Positions 40,784 to 49,435 of a stretch of DNA of 64,000 nt are shown here, piece after piece. Below the pieces are notes generated by a model. It was not told the DNA's origin, did not search any database, and saw only the letters and a program-made list of their open reading frames with translations. The stretch covers positions 124,001 through 188,000 of the forward strand of contig JAJZVM010000001.1 in the NCBI GenBank assembly GCA_021845645.1, read 5' to 3'. This DNA is from Bacillota bacterium (GTDB lineage Bacteria; Bacillota_E; JAJZYS01; JAJYTV01). The position numbers and the translations under genes were made by a program. The stretch's first letter is position 1. Every line of letters starts with the position of its first letter.

Positions 40784-41509
40784 CTACTCCTCTCTGTGCT
40801 GTGCCCATGCGGCGAGACCCCAGGCAACGCCCCCCTCGTGCGTGGGCGCCAGGTCCGCGAGAACCTTCCTGGCCTCGGCCACCAGCCCAGGGTCGCCGCC
40901 GAGGAAGATGGCGTCCGGCCTTGTGCCGAGCGCCGCCGCCAGACGGCCGACCGCCATGCGCAGACGGTGCCGCCATGCCGGGAGACCGTCGGCAAGCGCC
41001 AGGAGTCCAGACTGCGTGAAGAGACGGCGGGCGAACAGGTCACCCTCTTCCGCGAGACGGCCGATCGTCCAGCGGCTCTCCACCGCCCCGGTGGTGCACC
41101 TGCCGATGGCTTCCTCATCCAGGCTGCGGAAGGCATCGCGCAGCTGTCCCAGGTGCAGCGCCCAGCCGACCGTCTCCGGCCCGAGAAGCAGCAGCACGGC
41201 GCGCTCCACGCCCTGCGCCTCGCGCGCGAGCAGCTCTCCCTCGCAGAAGGGCGGCGCCGTGCGCAGCACCCCGGCGATCCCGGTGATGCGTGCGGCCTGC
41301 GGCAGGCCATCAAGGCCGAGACGCACCGGCTTTGCCTCTACGCCGGCCTTCGGCACAGGGTTGCCAACGGTGGTGGGCACAAGGACTTCCCGGGCGTCGA
41401 TGCTCAGAATCTGCGCGTCGAACGCCTGCGGATCACCGCGCCAATGGAAGCCTTCCTTCCAGATTTCCGCCTCGTAGGGCAGGAGGCGCGCATATACCCT
41501 CGCACTCAT
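40784..41509 (-). CDS. unknown protein heading the ptb-bcd-buk operon
   Basis: 241 residues, no signal peptide or clear membrane span. I do not recognise the family. It has a moderately conserved-looking core (VLVPTTVGNPVPKAGVEAKP, ERAVLLLLGPETVGWALHLGQ) and a C-terminus IFLGGDPGLVAEA...GVAWGLAAWA. The latter resembles the last motifs of ASKHA-fold kinases (a GG loop then G-x-A-x-G), but no N-terminal phosphate motif is seen, so this is only a suggestion. ATG 41509 is supported by GGGGAG eight bases upstream. It ends seven bases before the ptb start, so a role in branched-chain acyl metabolism or its control is likely. Confidence 0.7.
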   Translation of the reverse strand: MSARVYARLLPYEAEIWKEGFHWRGDPQAFDAQILSIDAREVLVPTTVGNPVPKAGVEAKPVRLGLDGLPQAARITGIAGVLRTAPPFCEGELLAREAQGVERAVLLLLGPETVGWALHLGQLRDAFRSLDEEAIGRCTTGAVESRWTIGRLAEEGDLFARRLFTQSGLLALADGLPAWRHRLRMAVGRLAAALGTRPDAIFLGGDPGLVAEARKVLADLAPTHEGGVAWGLAAWAQHREE

Positions 41510-41531
41510 GTGTTGGTCTCCCCAAGCGATC

Positions 41532-41560
41532 AAGATAGCGCAGCCATCGGTGCGCGTCCA
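41532..41560 (-). promoter_or_regulatory. possible sigma-A promoter of the bkd-type operon
   Basis: Minus strand: TGGACG (41560-41555), 17-bp spacer, TATCTT (41537-41532), each 4/6 to consensus. The ribosome site of the first gene lies within 20 bp. No sigma-54 (GG-N10-GC) element was found in this orientation, unlike the Bacillus bkd operon. Confidence 0.4.
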
Positions 41561-41913
41561 CCGTGGCGGCATCAAGGCGATGACGGGCGCGGGAGCGGGG
41601 AACCGCCTCGCGCCTGTCCCAGGGGACGGGCGCGGTCCGCCCAGGCTGGCATGACTCCTGCCGCGTCCCCTGACGACCCCTCCGCCAGACTCTCGCACAC
41701 CGGGAATAGACTGCGCCGCCTGCACAGTTTGCGCAATGGTCTCCTGTTCGTTGTGAAGGCCAATCGAAGGTCATCCGGAGTGTCCAGGGATCGTCCGGGT
41801 GACCCCTTGCATCCCTGGCCGGCCGCAACCCGCAAAGGCGTCCGGTCCCGTATCCTCGCCGTCCCGGGGCCCCGTGGCCGTTTACGACTGACGCACGCTA
41901 TTGGGAACAAGGA
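41561..41913. other. intergenic stretch between spo0A terminator and bkd-type operon
   Basis: About 350 bp with no supported gene. It is wide enough for a regulator binding region upstream of the operon. I see no clear repeat or riboswitch. Confidence 0.3.
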
Positions 41914-41940
41914 CGGCAGCCCGCGAGAAGCGGGCTGCCG
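41914..41940 (-). terminator. terminator of spo0A
   Basis: Perfect 11-bp stem CGGCAGCCCGC/GCGGGCTGCCG with a 5-nt loop, followed in the minus direction by TCCTTGTTCCC. It lies 26 bp after the spo0A stop. Confidence 0.8.
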
Positions 41941-41965
41941 CAAAGAACAGCGGACTTGGGTCAGG

Positions 41966-42748
41966 TCAGCTTGCGCGCGATTCCATGCGCAGCTTGTCCG
42001 CCACCATGGCGATGAACTCCGAATTCGTGGGCTTGCCGCGCTCGCGGCTGACCGTATGGCTGAAGATGCGGTGGATGGCCGTGAGGTTGCCCCTGTTCCA
42101 CGCCACTTCGATCGCGTGGCGGATGGCGCGCTCCACGCGGCTCGGCGTCGTCTTGTACTTGCGAGCGACGCTCGGATAGAGCTCCTTGGTCACGAGGCTC
42201 AACAGCTCGACGTCGTCGATCACCATGAGGATCGCCTCGCGCAGGTAGAGGTATCCCTTGATGTGCGCGGGAATGCCGACTTCGTGGATGATGCGGGTGA
42301 CCTCGACATCCATCTGGCGGACCGGGGCCACCGCCGTCGAGGCGGTCGCGACGGGCGGAGCCTGCACCTCGCGCGCCGAGACCAGTTGCCGGACGCGCTG
42401 CGCCAGGACGTCGAGGCTGAACGGCTTCAAGATGTAGTAGTCCGCGCCGAGCGAGCTGATCTGGTGCGTCAGTGCCTCGTGGCCGAAGGCGGTGAGCGCG
42501 ATGACCTTTGGCCGCACGTCGCGGTTTTCCTGAGACAGCCGCTCCAGCACGCCGATGCCGTCGAGATGGGGCATAATGACATCAAGAATAAGTACATCCG
42601 GCTTCTGCTGGCTCAGTATCTCCAGGACCTCGACACCGTTCTGGGCGATAGCCACGAGCTCCAGGTCGCTTTGTCGCGACATGAATTCGCGGACCGTCTC
42701 ACAAAACTCCCTGTTGTCGTCCGCCAGCACGACTCGGATTTTGGGCAC
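41966..42748 (-). CDS. spo0A: sporulation master regulator Spo0A
   Basis: 260 residues: receiver domain (about 1-125) with acidic pocket ADDNREF, phospho-Asp in [12 protein letters not shown] and Lys in LKPF; then the Spo0A C-terminal domain with the recognition region [22 protein letters not shown] ([16 protein letters not shown]) and the near-invariant [15 protein letters not shown]. Phosphorylated Spo0A binds 0A boxes and launches sporulation. It is 13 bp after spoIVB, as in other spore formers, and ends at a terminator. Confidence 0.97.
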   Translation of the reverse strand: MPKIRVVLADDNREFCETVREFMSRQSDLELVAIAQNGVEVLEILSQQKPDVLILDVIMPHLDGIGVLERLSQENRDVRPKVIALTAFGHEALTHQISSLGADYYILKPFSLDVLAQRVRQLVSAREVQAPPVATASTAVAPVRQMDVEVTRIIHEVGIPAHIKGYLYLREAILMVIDDVELLSLVTKELYPSVARKYKTTPSRVERAIRHAIEVAWNRGNLTAIHRIFSHTVSRERGKPTNSEFIAMVADKLRMESRAS

Positions 42749-42761
42749 GGAGCCAACCTCC

Positions 42762-44174
42762 TCATTCCCTAACGCGTTCCAGTGGTTCGACCCCCTCCTT
42801 GAGGCTACCTCCTGTCTGGTACGAAAGCGTTCGCCTTGATTCGCGCCCGGCGCCCAGCCTCTCGAGCGCCTGCCGGCCGCGCGCCGACAGCGTCCTGGGC
42901 GCTGCCGCCTGCTTCCTGTCGGCCCGCGGGCGCGCAGGCTGTCGAACGATTCGCCCTGCGGGGGAACATAGCGCTTCGTCCATCCATTCGGCGAACGTCG
43001 CGTAACCCCGCCACGGGTCGTGGACGAAGACGTGCGTCACGGCTCCCACGAGGCGCCCCCGCTGCGTGATCGGCGAGCCAGACATGCCCTGGACGATGCC
43101 GCCGCTGCGCCTTAGCAGCCGTTGGTCCACGATCCGCAGGACCATACCCTTGGAACCGGCCCGCCGATCCGCGATGATCCGGTCGATGCGCACGGCGAAC
43201 GACTCCACCTTGTGACCGTGCAGGACGGTGTAGAGCGTCGCCGGGCCGGTTTGCACCTCCGAGACGGTGGCGATCGGCACGAGATGGCCGCGCGGCACCC
43301 GCTGCAGGCGGCCGCCGACGCCGACGTCCGCGTTGCGCGTGATCCGCCCTAGTGACGTCTGGGAGAGGTCCAGCGCGCCGAGCTTCTGCCCCGGACGTCC
43401 GCGCCTCGCGCGCATCACGCCGAACACGACAGCCGGGGCGATCTCTCCTTTTGGCGAGAGGCTCGCGCCGGCTGCCAGGCGCACCGCGTGCCCAAGCGCC
43501 GCGAACGTGCCGCCCGCCGGGTCCGCGAACGTCAGGGTGCCCACACCGCTGACCGCGTCGCGCACGTAGACGCCGAGGCGGTAACACGCCAGCTGGCGAT
43601 CGAAGACAGGACGCGCCTTGAGCGTGTGCAACCCGTCTTCGCGCAGCACCGTCAGGCGCACCGACCTGCCCGTCTTGCCTGCCTTCTGCACGAGCTCGCT
43701 CAGGCCCGCGTCCGAGCGCACCGCGTGACCGTCGACCGCGAGCAGCGCATCGCCGACGCGCAGCCCGGCGCTGCCGCCAGGGTAACGCAGGTGTCCCTCG
43801 ATGGTCGGCACCCGGTCGAGCGCGACGACCGTGCTCGCCCCGCGAACCGTGACGCCGATCGCCTGGCCGCCCAGCAGCACCCTGCGCTGCGCCGCCACCT
43901 GCACATCGACGCGCTTGAGCGGCAGCCCGCCGAGCGTGAGGGCCAGGCGCCCCTGTCCGAAGGCCACCAGCTGCAAGCCGTGCGCACGGCGCAGGACATG
44001 TACCCCGCCCCTGTCGCGATGGCCGAACACCTTGAGGTGGTGCAGCTCCAGAGTGTCGCCCTTGGGCAGGTAGATGTGGTCGGGCAACGCCGCCAGCGCG
44101 CGGTACTGCGGTGAGCAGAAGCCTACGGTAAGAAGCGAAAGCGCAAGCAAACTCGCGATTCTCCGCGCATTCAC
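42762..44174 (-). CDS. spoIVB: SpoIVB peptidase (S55)
   Basis: 470 residues: N-terminal membrane/signal helix ([15 protein letters not shown]), a PDZ domain (about 110-190, [18 protein letters not shown]) and the S55 protease. Its catalytic His is in AALGHAV and Ser in GMSGSPITQ, followed by [16 protein letters not shown]. SpoIVB is secreted from the forespore and cleaves SpoIVFA to trigger pro-sigma-K processing. A C-terminal extension of about 60 basic residues follows the usual end. GTG 44174 is preferred, with GGGGGG ten bases upstream. The upstream neighbour is recN and the downstream one spo0A, the classic order. Confidence 0.93.
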   Translation of the reverse strand: MNARRIASLLALSLLTVGFCSPQYRALAALPDHIYLPKGDTLELHHLKVFGHRDRGGVHVLRRAHGLQLVAFGQGRLALTLGGLPLKRVDVQVAAQRRVLLGGQAIGVTVRGASTVVALDRVPTIEGHLRYPGGSAGLRVGDALLAVDGHAVRSDAGLSELVQKAGKTGRSVRLTVLREDGLHTLKARPVFDRQLACYRLGVYVRDAVSGVGTLTFADPAGGTFAALGHAVRLAAGASLSPKGEIAPAVVFGVMRARRGRPGQKLGALDLSQTSLGRITRNADVGVGGRLQRVPRGHLVPIATVSEVQTGPATLYTVLHGHKVESFAVRIDRIIADRRAGSKGMVLRIVDQRLLRRSGGIVQGMSGSPITQRGRLVGAVTHVFVHDPWRGYATFAEWMDEALCSPAGRIVRQPARPRADRKQAAAPRTLSARGRQALERLGAGRESRRTLSYQTGGSLKEGVEPLERVRE

Positions 44175-44335
44175 GCTGCATTTGCCCCCCAAGCGTTTAG
44201 GATCGTCCGTAGCTATCGTCTCTCGACGACGGGGGCAGCATGCTGGCAAGAAGACAGAACGCGTGCCTCGGCGGCACGCGCGGGCATGCGATTATTCAGA
44301 CAAAACCGCGCAGCCGGGCCAGCCGCGGTCAGGCC

Positions 44336-45931
44336 TCAAGCACCGGCGAGGAGTTCTCTCGCGTGCCGCAGAGCCGTCTCTCCGCCCTCGCCGGAGAGCA
44401 TGCGCGCGATTTCCGCAACGCGCGCGTCGCCTGACAGAATTTGCGCACGAACGATGGTGCGTCCGTCCGCGACCTCTTTGCTGAGTCCGATATGGCGGTC
44501 GGCCCGCGCGGCGACGACGGCCTGGTGGCTGACGGCGATCACCTGGCGATGGCGCGACATCTCCTTGAGATGCAGCGCCAGGCTGCGGGCAGCACGCCCG
44601 CCGAGCCCCTGGTCGACCTCGTCCAGGACGAGCGTCGCCTCCTCGTCCCTGGCCAGCACCGACCCGATTGCGAGCAGTACCCGGCTCGCCTCTCCGCCTG
44701 ACGCGATCTGTCCGAGAGGCCGCGGCGTCTCGCCAAGGTTCGGCGCGAAGTCGAAGCGCACCGCATCGTCGTCCAAGCTGTCCTGCACCGACACCTTGAG
44801 CTCCGCCTGCGCGAGCGCCAGGCGCTCAAGCTCGGGCCGCACGGCCTGCTCGAATCGCCGCGCGCCGTCCAGGCGCTGGCGAAGGAGCTCCGCGCGCTCT
44901 GCGGCGAGCTTGGATGCAAGCGCGGCGATCTCCTCGCCGAGCCTGCCGGCCTCCTCCTCCCACGATGCGAGCCGCTCGAGTTCCTCGGCGGCGGATGCCC
45001 TGTAGCGCTGGATTTCCTGCTCACTCTCGCCATATTTGCGCCGCAAGCCATCGATCAGGGCACGCCGCTCCTCGGCACGCCGCAAGGCTTGCGGGTCATA
45101 CTCCAGCCGCTCGCTCGCGGCGGTGGCCGCGGCGGCCGCTTCCCCAAGGAGCGCCGAGACGTCGGCGAGCAGCTGGCCGAGTTCCTTGAGTCCCTGGTCA
45201 TAGCGCTGCAGGGGCCTGAGCCGCGCCATGGCCTGGCCGACCATGTCCTCCGCGGACTGGCCATCCTCGGAGCGCAGCGCCGCGTGCACCTCCTGCAGCG
45301 CGGCGAGGATGTCCTCGCTGCGCGACAAGAGGTCGATCTCTTGCTCCAGTGCCTCGATCTCGCCAGATGCGATGCGCGCAGCGTCGATCTCTTCCACCTC
45401 GTGGCGCAGCAGGTCGATCTGCCTCGCCCGCTGGCGCGGATCGCCGCCCGCCTCCTGGCGCAGCTTCTCGAGATGCGCGATGCGCTGGCGCGTCGTGAGC
45501 GCGTCCAGGTGCCCTTGCGTGCTGCCGGCAAAGCGGTCGAGAAGCTCGCGCTGACGGCTCGGGCGGAGGAGCGTCGCCGCCTCTCCCTGCGCCAGCAGTT
45601 CGACCAGGCGGTCGCCCAGCGCGCGCACCTCCTGTGCCGGCGCGATGCGACCGTCGATGCGCGAGAGCGAGCGGCCCTCCGCGCTGATCTCCCGCTCCAG
45701 GAGCACCTCGTCGCCGTCGGGTGGCCAGAACAGGGCCGCGACGCGCGCGGACTGGGCGCCCTGGCGCACCACGTGACGGCTGGCGCGCGCACCGAGCGCG
45801 AGGTCCAGTCCGTCGAGCAGGATCGACTTGCCCGCGCCGGTCTCGCCCGTGATCACCGTCAGGCCGGACTCGAACTCGAGTTCGACGGCGTCGACGATCG
45901 CGAGCTCCCACAGCTGCAACAGCCTCAGCAT
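44336..45931 (-). CDS. recN: DNA repair protein RecN
   Basis: 531 residues, slightly shorter than usual (about 560). It is an SMC-like ATPase with Walker A GETGAGKSILLD, long central coiled coils, signature SGGEASRVLLAI and Walker B LVLDEVDQGLGG. It acts early in double-strand break repair. The first base of its ATG is the last of the argR stop codon (TGATG), so translation is coupled. A 161-bp gap separates it from spoIVB. Confidence 0.95.
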   Translation of the reverse strand: MLRLLQLWELAIVDAVELEFESGLTVITGETGAGKSILLDGLDLALGARASRHVVRQGAQSARVAALFWPPDGDEVLLEREISAEGRSLSRIDGRIAPAQEVRALGDRLVELLAQGEAATLLRPSRQRELLDRFAGSTQGHLDALTTRQRIAHLEKLRQEAGGDPRQRARQIDLLRHEVEEIDAARIASGEIEALEQEIDLLSRSEDILAALQEVHAALRSEDGQSAEDMVGQAMARLRPLQRYDQGLKELGQLLADVSALLGEAAAAATAASERLEYDPQALRRAEERRALIDGLRRKYGESEQEIQRYRASAAEELERLASWEEEAGRLGEEIAALASKLAAERAELLRQRLDGARRFEQAVRPELERLALAQAELKVSVQDSLDDDAVRFDFAPNLGETPRPLGQIASGGEASRVLLAIGSVLARDEEATLVLDEVDQGLGGRAARSLALHLKEMSRHRQVIAVSHQAVVAARADRHIGLSKEVADGRTIVRAQILSGDARVAEIARMLSGEGGETALRHARELLAGA

Positions 45932-46419
45932 CAGAGTGTCAGCCGGCGCAGGTCCTCGGCGATCGCCGGCGACGCCGAGGGCGGCCGCACCACGAGGAAG
46001 ACGGTCCGCTCGCCTGCCATGGTGCCGATCACGCCCGGGATGCGCAAGGAGTCGATCGCCTCGCAGACGGCGTCGGCCGTTGCAGGGAGCGTATGCATGA
46101 CGATCATGTTGTCGCTGTGCTCGATCGAGAGCACGGAGTCGCGGCAGATGCGCATCAGCTTCTCGTCCGGGGACGGCTGGCGGATGTCGCTCTGGTAGTG
46201 CTGGCGGCCGTCGGCACCGGTCACCTTGAGCAGGCCGAGCTCCTTGATGTCGCGGGAGACGGTCGCCTGCGTGACGGCGAGTCCCACCTGCCGGAGGCGT
46301 TCGGCAAGTTCCTCCTGCGTCGCGATGTGCTCCTCGCGCACAAGCTCCAGAATCCTCAGTTGGCGCCTGGCCTTGTCCCGCGAAATCGGGCGTCCCACCC
46401 CCGCTCTACTCGCCGCCAT
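45931..46419 (-). CDS. argR: arginine repressor ArgR/AhrC
   Basis: 162 residues: N-terminal winged helix (RQLRILELVREEHIATQEEL...TQATVSRDIKELGL) and C-terminal hexamerisation domain. The arginine-binding loop, normally G-T-x-x-GDDT, reads GTMAGERT here, so the acidic pair that grips the ligand is Glu-Arg. It may respond to arginine weakly or not at all. ATG 46419 is preferred to GTG 46425 because of spacing from AGAGGAAGG. It overlaps nadK by 14 bp and recN by one base. Confidence 0.92.
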   Translation of the reverse strand: MAASRAGVGRPISRDKARRQLRILELVREEHIATQEELAERLRQVGLAVTQATVSRDIKELGLLKVTGADGRQHYQSDIRQPSPDEKLMRICRDSVLSIEHSDNMIVMHTLPATADAVCEAIDSLRIPGVIGTMAGERTVFLVVRPPSASPAIAEDLRRLTL

Positions 46420-47281
46420 GCGCACCTTCCTCTTCCTGCAGTTTGCGCCTCAAGACGTCGTAGAAGTTCCAGCCGGGACGCCGCCAGAGCACTGCCTGCT
46501 CGCGGGCCCGCCTCGTGACCACGACGTCGTCCGGCAGCAGCTGGATGCCGTGCTGTCCGTCCACCGTGACGAACGCGTCGGCGGGCGGCGCGATGATGCG
46601 CACGCGCACCTCCTCGGCGGGGTCCACGGCGACGGTGCGGGCGTAGAAGGAATGCGGGCAGATCGGCGTGATCGAGAGTGCGCGCACGTCGGGCGAGAGC
46701 ACAGGTCCCCCGGCCGACAGGGCGTAGGCCGTCGAGCCGGTGGGCGTCGAGAGCACGACGCCGTCCGCCGGCCAGACGAAGGCCGGGCGGCCGCGCAGCC
46801 CGACTTCGACGCGGATCAGCCGGGAAAAGGGCCCCTTGGCGATGACGACGTCGTTGAGCGCCAGGAACCGCTCGACCACCTCGTCCCCGCGCAACACCTC
46901 AGCGCGCAGCATGTTGCGCTGGTCGACGACGCGGGCGCCCGTCAGCAGCCCTGGTAGCTCGCTTTCGATCTCCTCGGGCTCCAGTTCCGTGAGAAAGCCG
47001 AGATGCCCGAGATTGACGCCGACGAGCGCTATGCCGTACGGGGCGAGGCGCTTTGCCGCCTGGATCAATGTGCCGTCGCCGCCGAAGACGACGGCGACGT
47101 CGACGCGGTCCGCCCATGCCGCGAGTGGCTCGGGTGCGACGTCGAGCTCGAGGAGCGCCGCCGCGTCGGGCTCGATGACGTAGCTCCGGCCTAGGCGACC
47201 CAGCAGTTGGGCGACCTCGCTGGCGCGCCGCAGAGCCTCCGGCTTGTCGAGATTGGGTAGCAGGCCAACTGGCGCCGCCAC
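46406..47281 (-). CDS. nadK: NAD kinase
   Basis: 291 residues with FGGDGTLIQA (GGDG motif), GVNLGHLGFLTE, NDVVI and the LSTPTGSTAYALSAGGP segment, all diagnostic of NAD kinase. It makes NADP from NAD and ATP. GTG 47281 is chosen because GGAGGATG lies close upstream and the protein begins AAPVGLLPNLDK as the family does. It sits between an HD-domain hydrolase and argR. Confidence 0.95.
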   Translation of the reverse strand: MAAPVGLLPNLDKPEALRRASEVAQLLGRLGRSYVIEPDAAALLELDVAPEPLAAWADRVDVAVVFGGDGTLIQAAKRLAPYGIALVGVNLGHLGFLTELEPEEIESELPGLLTGARVVDQRNMLRAEVLRGDEVVERFLALNDVVIAKGPFSRLIRVEVGLRGRPAFVWPADGVVLSTPTGSTAYALSAGGPVLSPDVRALSITPICPHSFYARTVAVDPAEEVRVRIIAPPADAFVTVDGQHGIQLLPDDVVVTRRAREQAVLWRRPGWNFYDVLRRKLQEEEGAHGGE

Positions 47282-47438
47282 ATGCCATCCTCCTGTCCCG
47301 AACGACCCACACCTCTTCGACCGCGCCCTGCCCGCCTCCTGCGCGGCAGGTCTTGACTTCCTGCGACGCGTCCGGCCGCTCGCCACGCAATGGGCGCCGG
47401 CAACGTGCGCCCTGGACCCTCGACCCTGCCGCGACAGG

Positions 47439-48659
47439 TCAATCCGCAGCGAACATCTGCGCCGCGACGGCGCCGGCGGTCGCCGCCAGCGGTGCGGCCG
47501 CGAACACGGCGATCGTCCACAGGTCCCGGTAACGCTCCGCGAGCAGGTCCACCTCAGCATCCCCGCCCGGCGGGCTGTCTAGCGCGAAGACGCCGCCAGG
47601 CAGGGCCGTCGGCACGCGCATCTCGCGGAACTCCGGCGGCGGCGGACTCGAGATGGCCACCTGCGCCGCAAGCCCGCCGGTCCGCCTCGCGATCTCCGCC
47701 TCGACGGCGCGCCGCTTGCCAGGCGGCTCGAGCGATCGGCGCAGCTGTTCGAGCGTGTCCTGCCCCACCACGTGCCGGTCGAGGACAAGCGCCCGCTTGA
47801 AGAGCCGCCTGCACGCGATCGCGTCGGCCAGTGCCGCGGCCTCCTCGCCGTAGTCGCCGTGCGCCAGAAGGTCCAGAAGCGCGTCATCGCCGAGGCGCAG
47901 CAGCGAGCGCGACGCGAGCCCGCGCTCCGCGGCGAGCTCCACCGCCTTTGCGAGCATGGCGCCCGCCGCGATCTTGGTATGGTGCAGGTAGACCCGTTCC
48001 GTCAGGAGATAGCGCATGCGGAAGAGCTGCAGGATCTCCGAGCGCGCGTCGGGCCTGAGCCGGCCGTGCCGCTCGAGCCGCACACCGAGGCGTCCCTGCA
48101 GCACTTCGAGCGTCTGCAGCACGCGGTCGTCGTACTGCTGGCGGATGCCCGTCATGTAGGCGTCGCGCCGCAGGTAGTCGAGAAGATCCGCATCGAGCGG
48201 ACCGCTGACGACGTCCCTGGCCCACTGCGGCACGCCGCTCTCGCCGAGCAGGATGGCCCGCGCCCCGGCACCGGCCGGCAATTCCTGCAGCCGCTCGCCG
48301 ATCTCGCCCGTGAGCGCCGCCTGCATGCGCTCCCTCGTGTCGTGACGCGGGAAGAGCGGCCGCTCATCCTCGAAGGTGTGCCCGAAGGGGGCGTGCGCGA
48401 TGTCGTGCAGCAGCGCCGCGATGACCACCGGCTCTGCCCACGGGTCCGCTGCACGCCCGATCGCAGCCAGGACGAGCCCCGCCACGTGGGCCGTGCCGAG
48501 CGAATGTTCGAAGCGGCTGTGCTGCGCGCCAGGATAGACGAGGTACGCGAGGCCGAGCTGGCGCACACGGCGCAGCCGCTGCATCTCGCGCGTGTCCAGC
48601 AGGCTGCGCACGGAGTCGGGCAGCAGGATGTCACCCCACACCGGGTCGCGCACCAGCAT
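47439..48659 (-). CDS. HD-domain phosphohydrolase (YwfO/SAMHD1-like)
   Basis: 406 residues. N-terminal WGDILLPDSVRSLLDTREMQRL matches the opening of bacterial SAMHD1-type hydrolases. The HD motif is HSRFEHSLGT...LLHDIAHAPFGHTFED, with DADLLDYLRRDA further on. Such enzymes cleave dNTPs or other nucleoside phosphates. The C-terminus ends in an Ala-rich hydrophobic stretch (AVFAAAPLAATAGAVAA). The ATG overlaps the tlyA stop (TGATG). Its place between tlyA and nadK is not the usual one for this family. Confidence 0.85.
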   Translation of the reverse strand: MLVRDPVWGDILLPDSVRSLLDTREMQRLRRVRQLGLAYLVYPGAQHSRFEHSLGTAHVAGLVLAAIGRAADPWAEPVVIAALLHDIAHAPFGHTFEDERPLFPRHDTRERMQAALTGEIGERLQELPAGAGARAILLGESGVPQWARDVVSGPLDADLLDYLRRDAYMTGIRQQYDDRVLQTLEVLQGRLGVRLERHGRLRPDARSEILQLFRMRYLLTERVYLHHTKIAAGAMLAKAVELAAERGLASRSLLRLGDDALLDLLAHGDYGEEAAALADAIACRRLFKRALVLDRHVVGQDTLEQLRRSLEPPGKRRAVEAEIARRTGGLAAQVAISSPPPPEFREMRVPTALPGGVFALDSPPGGDAEVDLLAERYRDLWTIAVFAAAPLAATAGAVAAQMFAAD

Positions 48660-49435
48660 CAGGACCAGGCCTCCTCCACGGCAGCCGCGGCATCGAACCT
48701 TCTGGAGCCGGGGCCGAGGTGCACGAGATACTCGCGGTTGCCGTCGCCGCCCTGAATCGGCGACGGGCAGACGCCGAGCGGCGCGAATCCGCTCGCCTCG
48801 GCGGCCGCGGCCACCTCGCCGAGCACCCGCAGGTGCACCTTGGGTTCACGCACGACGCCGCCCTTGCCGACGTCCCGGGGACCGGCCTCGAACTGCGGCT
48901 TGACGAGCGCCACGACCTCCGCGCCCTGGGCGGCCAGGTCCGCCACGGCCGGCAGGACGAGACGCAAGGAGATGAACGAGAGATCGAGGCTGAAGAGTTC
49001 GATCGCCTCGGGCAGGTCTCCTCGGCGCAGATGGCGCAGATTCGTGCCCTCATGCACCGAAACCCGAGGATCGTCGCGCAGCGCAGGCGCCAGCTGACCA
49101 TGACCCGCGTCCACGGCGTAGACGCGGGAGGCTCCCCGCTCGAGCAGCACCTGCGTGAAGCCGCCCGTGGACGCGCCGGCATCGAGCGCAACGCGGCCGC
49201 GCGGATCGACCGAGAAGCGATCGAGGGCGTGGAGGAGCTTGAAGGCGCCGCGCGAGACGTAGTCCCGCTGCGTCACCTCGAGCGGGGCGTCAGCGTCCAC
49301 GAGCTCCGCCTTGCGCGACACCACCCGTCCCGCGACCAGTACCTTGCCCTCAAAGATCAGCGCCTGCGCGCGGCTGCGGCTCGGGCACAGGCCGCGCAGG
49401 ACCAGAAGTTCGTCAAGACGCGTTCTGGGAGGCAT
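48659..49435 (-). CDS. tlyA: TlyA-family rRNA 2'-O-methyltransferase
   Basis: 258 residues: S4 RNA-binding domain (about 5-62), then an FtsJ-type methyltransferase with SAM motif LDAGASTGGFTQVLLERGA and the catalytic Lys/Asp/Lys/Glu set around LDLSFISL and LVKPQFEAGP. It methylates 16S and/or 23S rRNA. Overlaps the end of dxs by 23 bp. Confidence 0.94.
   Translation of the reverse strand: MPPRTRLDELLVLRGLCPSRSRAQALIFEGKVLVAGRVVSRKAELVDADAPLEVTQRDYVSRGAFKLLHALDRFSVDPRGRVALDAGASTGGFTQVLLERGASRVYAVDAGHGQLAPALRDDPRVSVHEGTNLRHLRRGDLPEAIELFSLDLSFISLRLVLPAVADLAAQGAEVVALVKPQFEAGPRDVGKGGVVREPKVHLRVLGEVAAAAEASGFAPLGVCPSPIQGGDGNREYLVHLGPGSRRFDAAAAVEEAWS

Noticed and set aside
41640..41680. A plus-strand GG-N10-GC sequence (TGGCATGACTCCTGC) resembling a sigma-54 promoter
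   Set aside because: It points away from the keto-acid operon, nothing lies downstream on the plus strand, and no sigma-54 activator gene is near.
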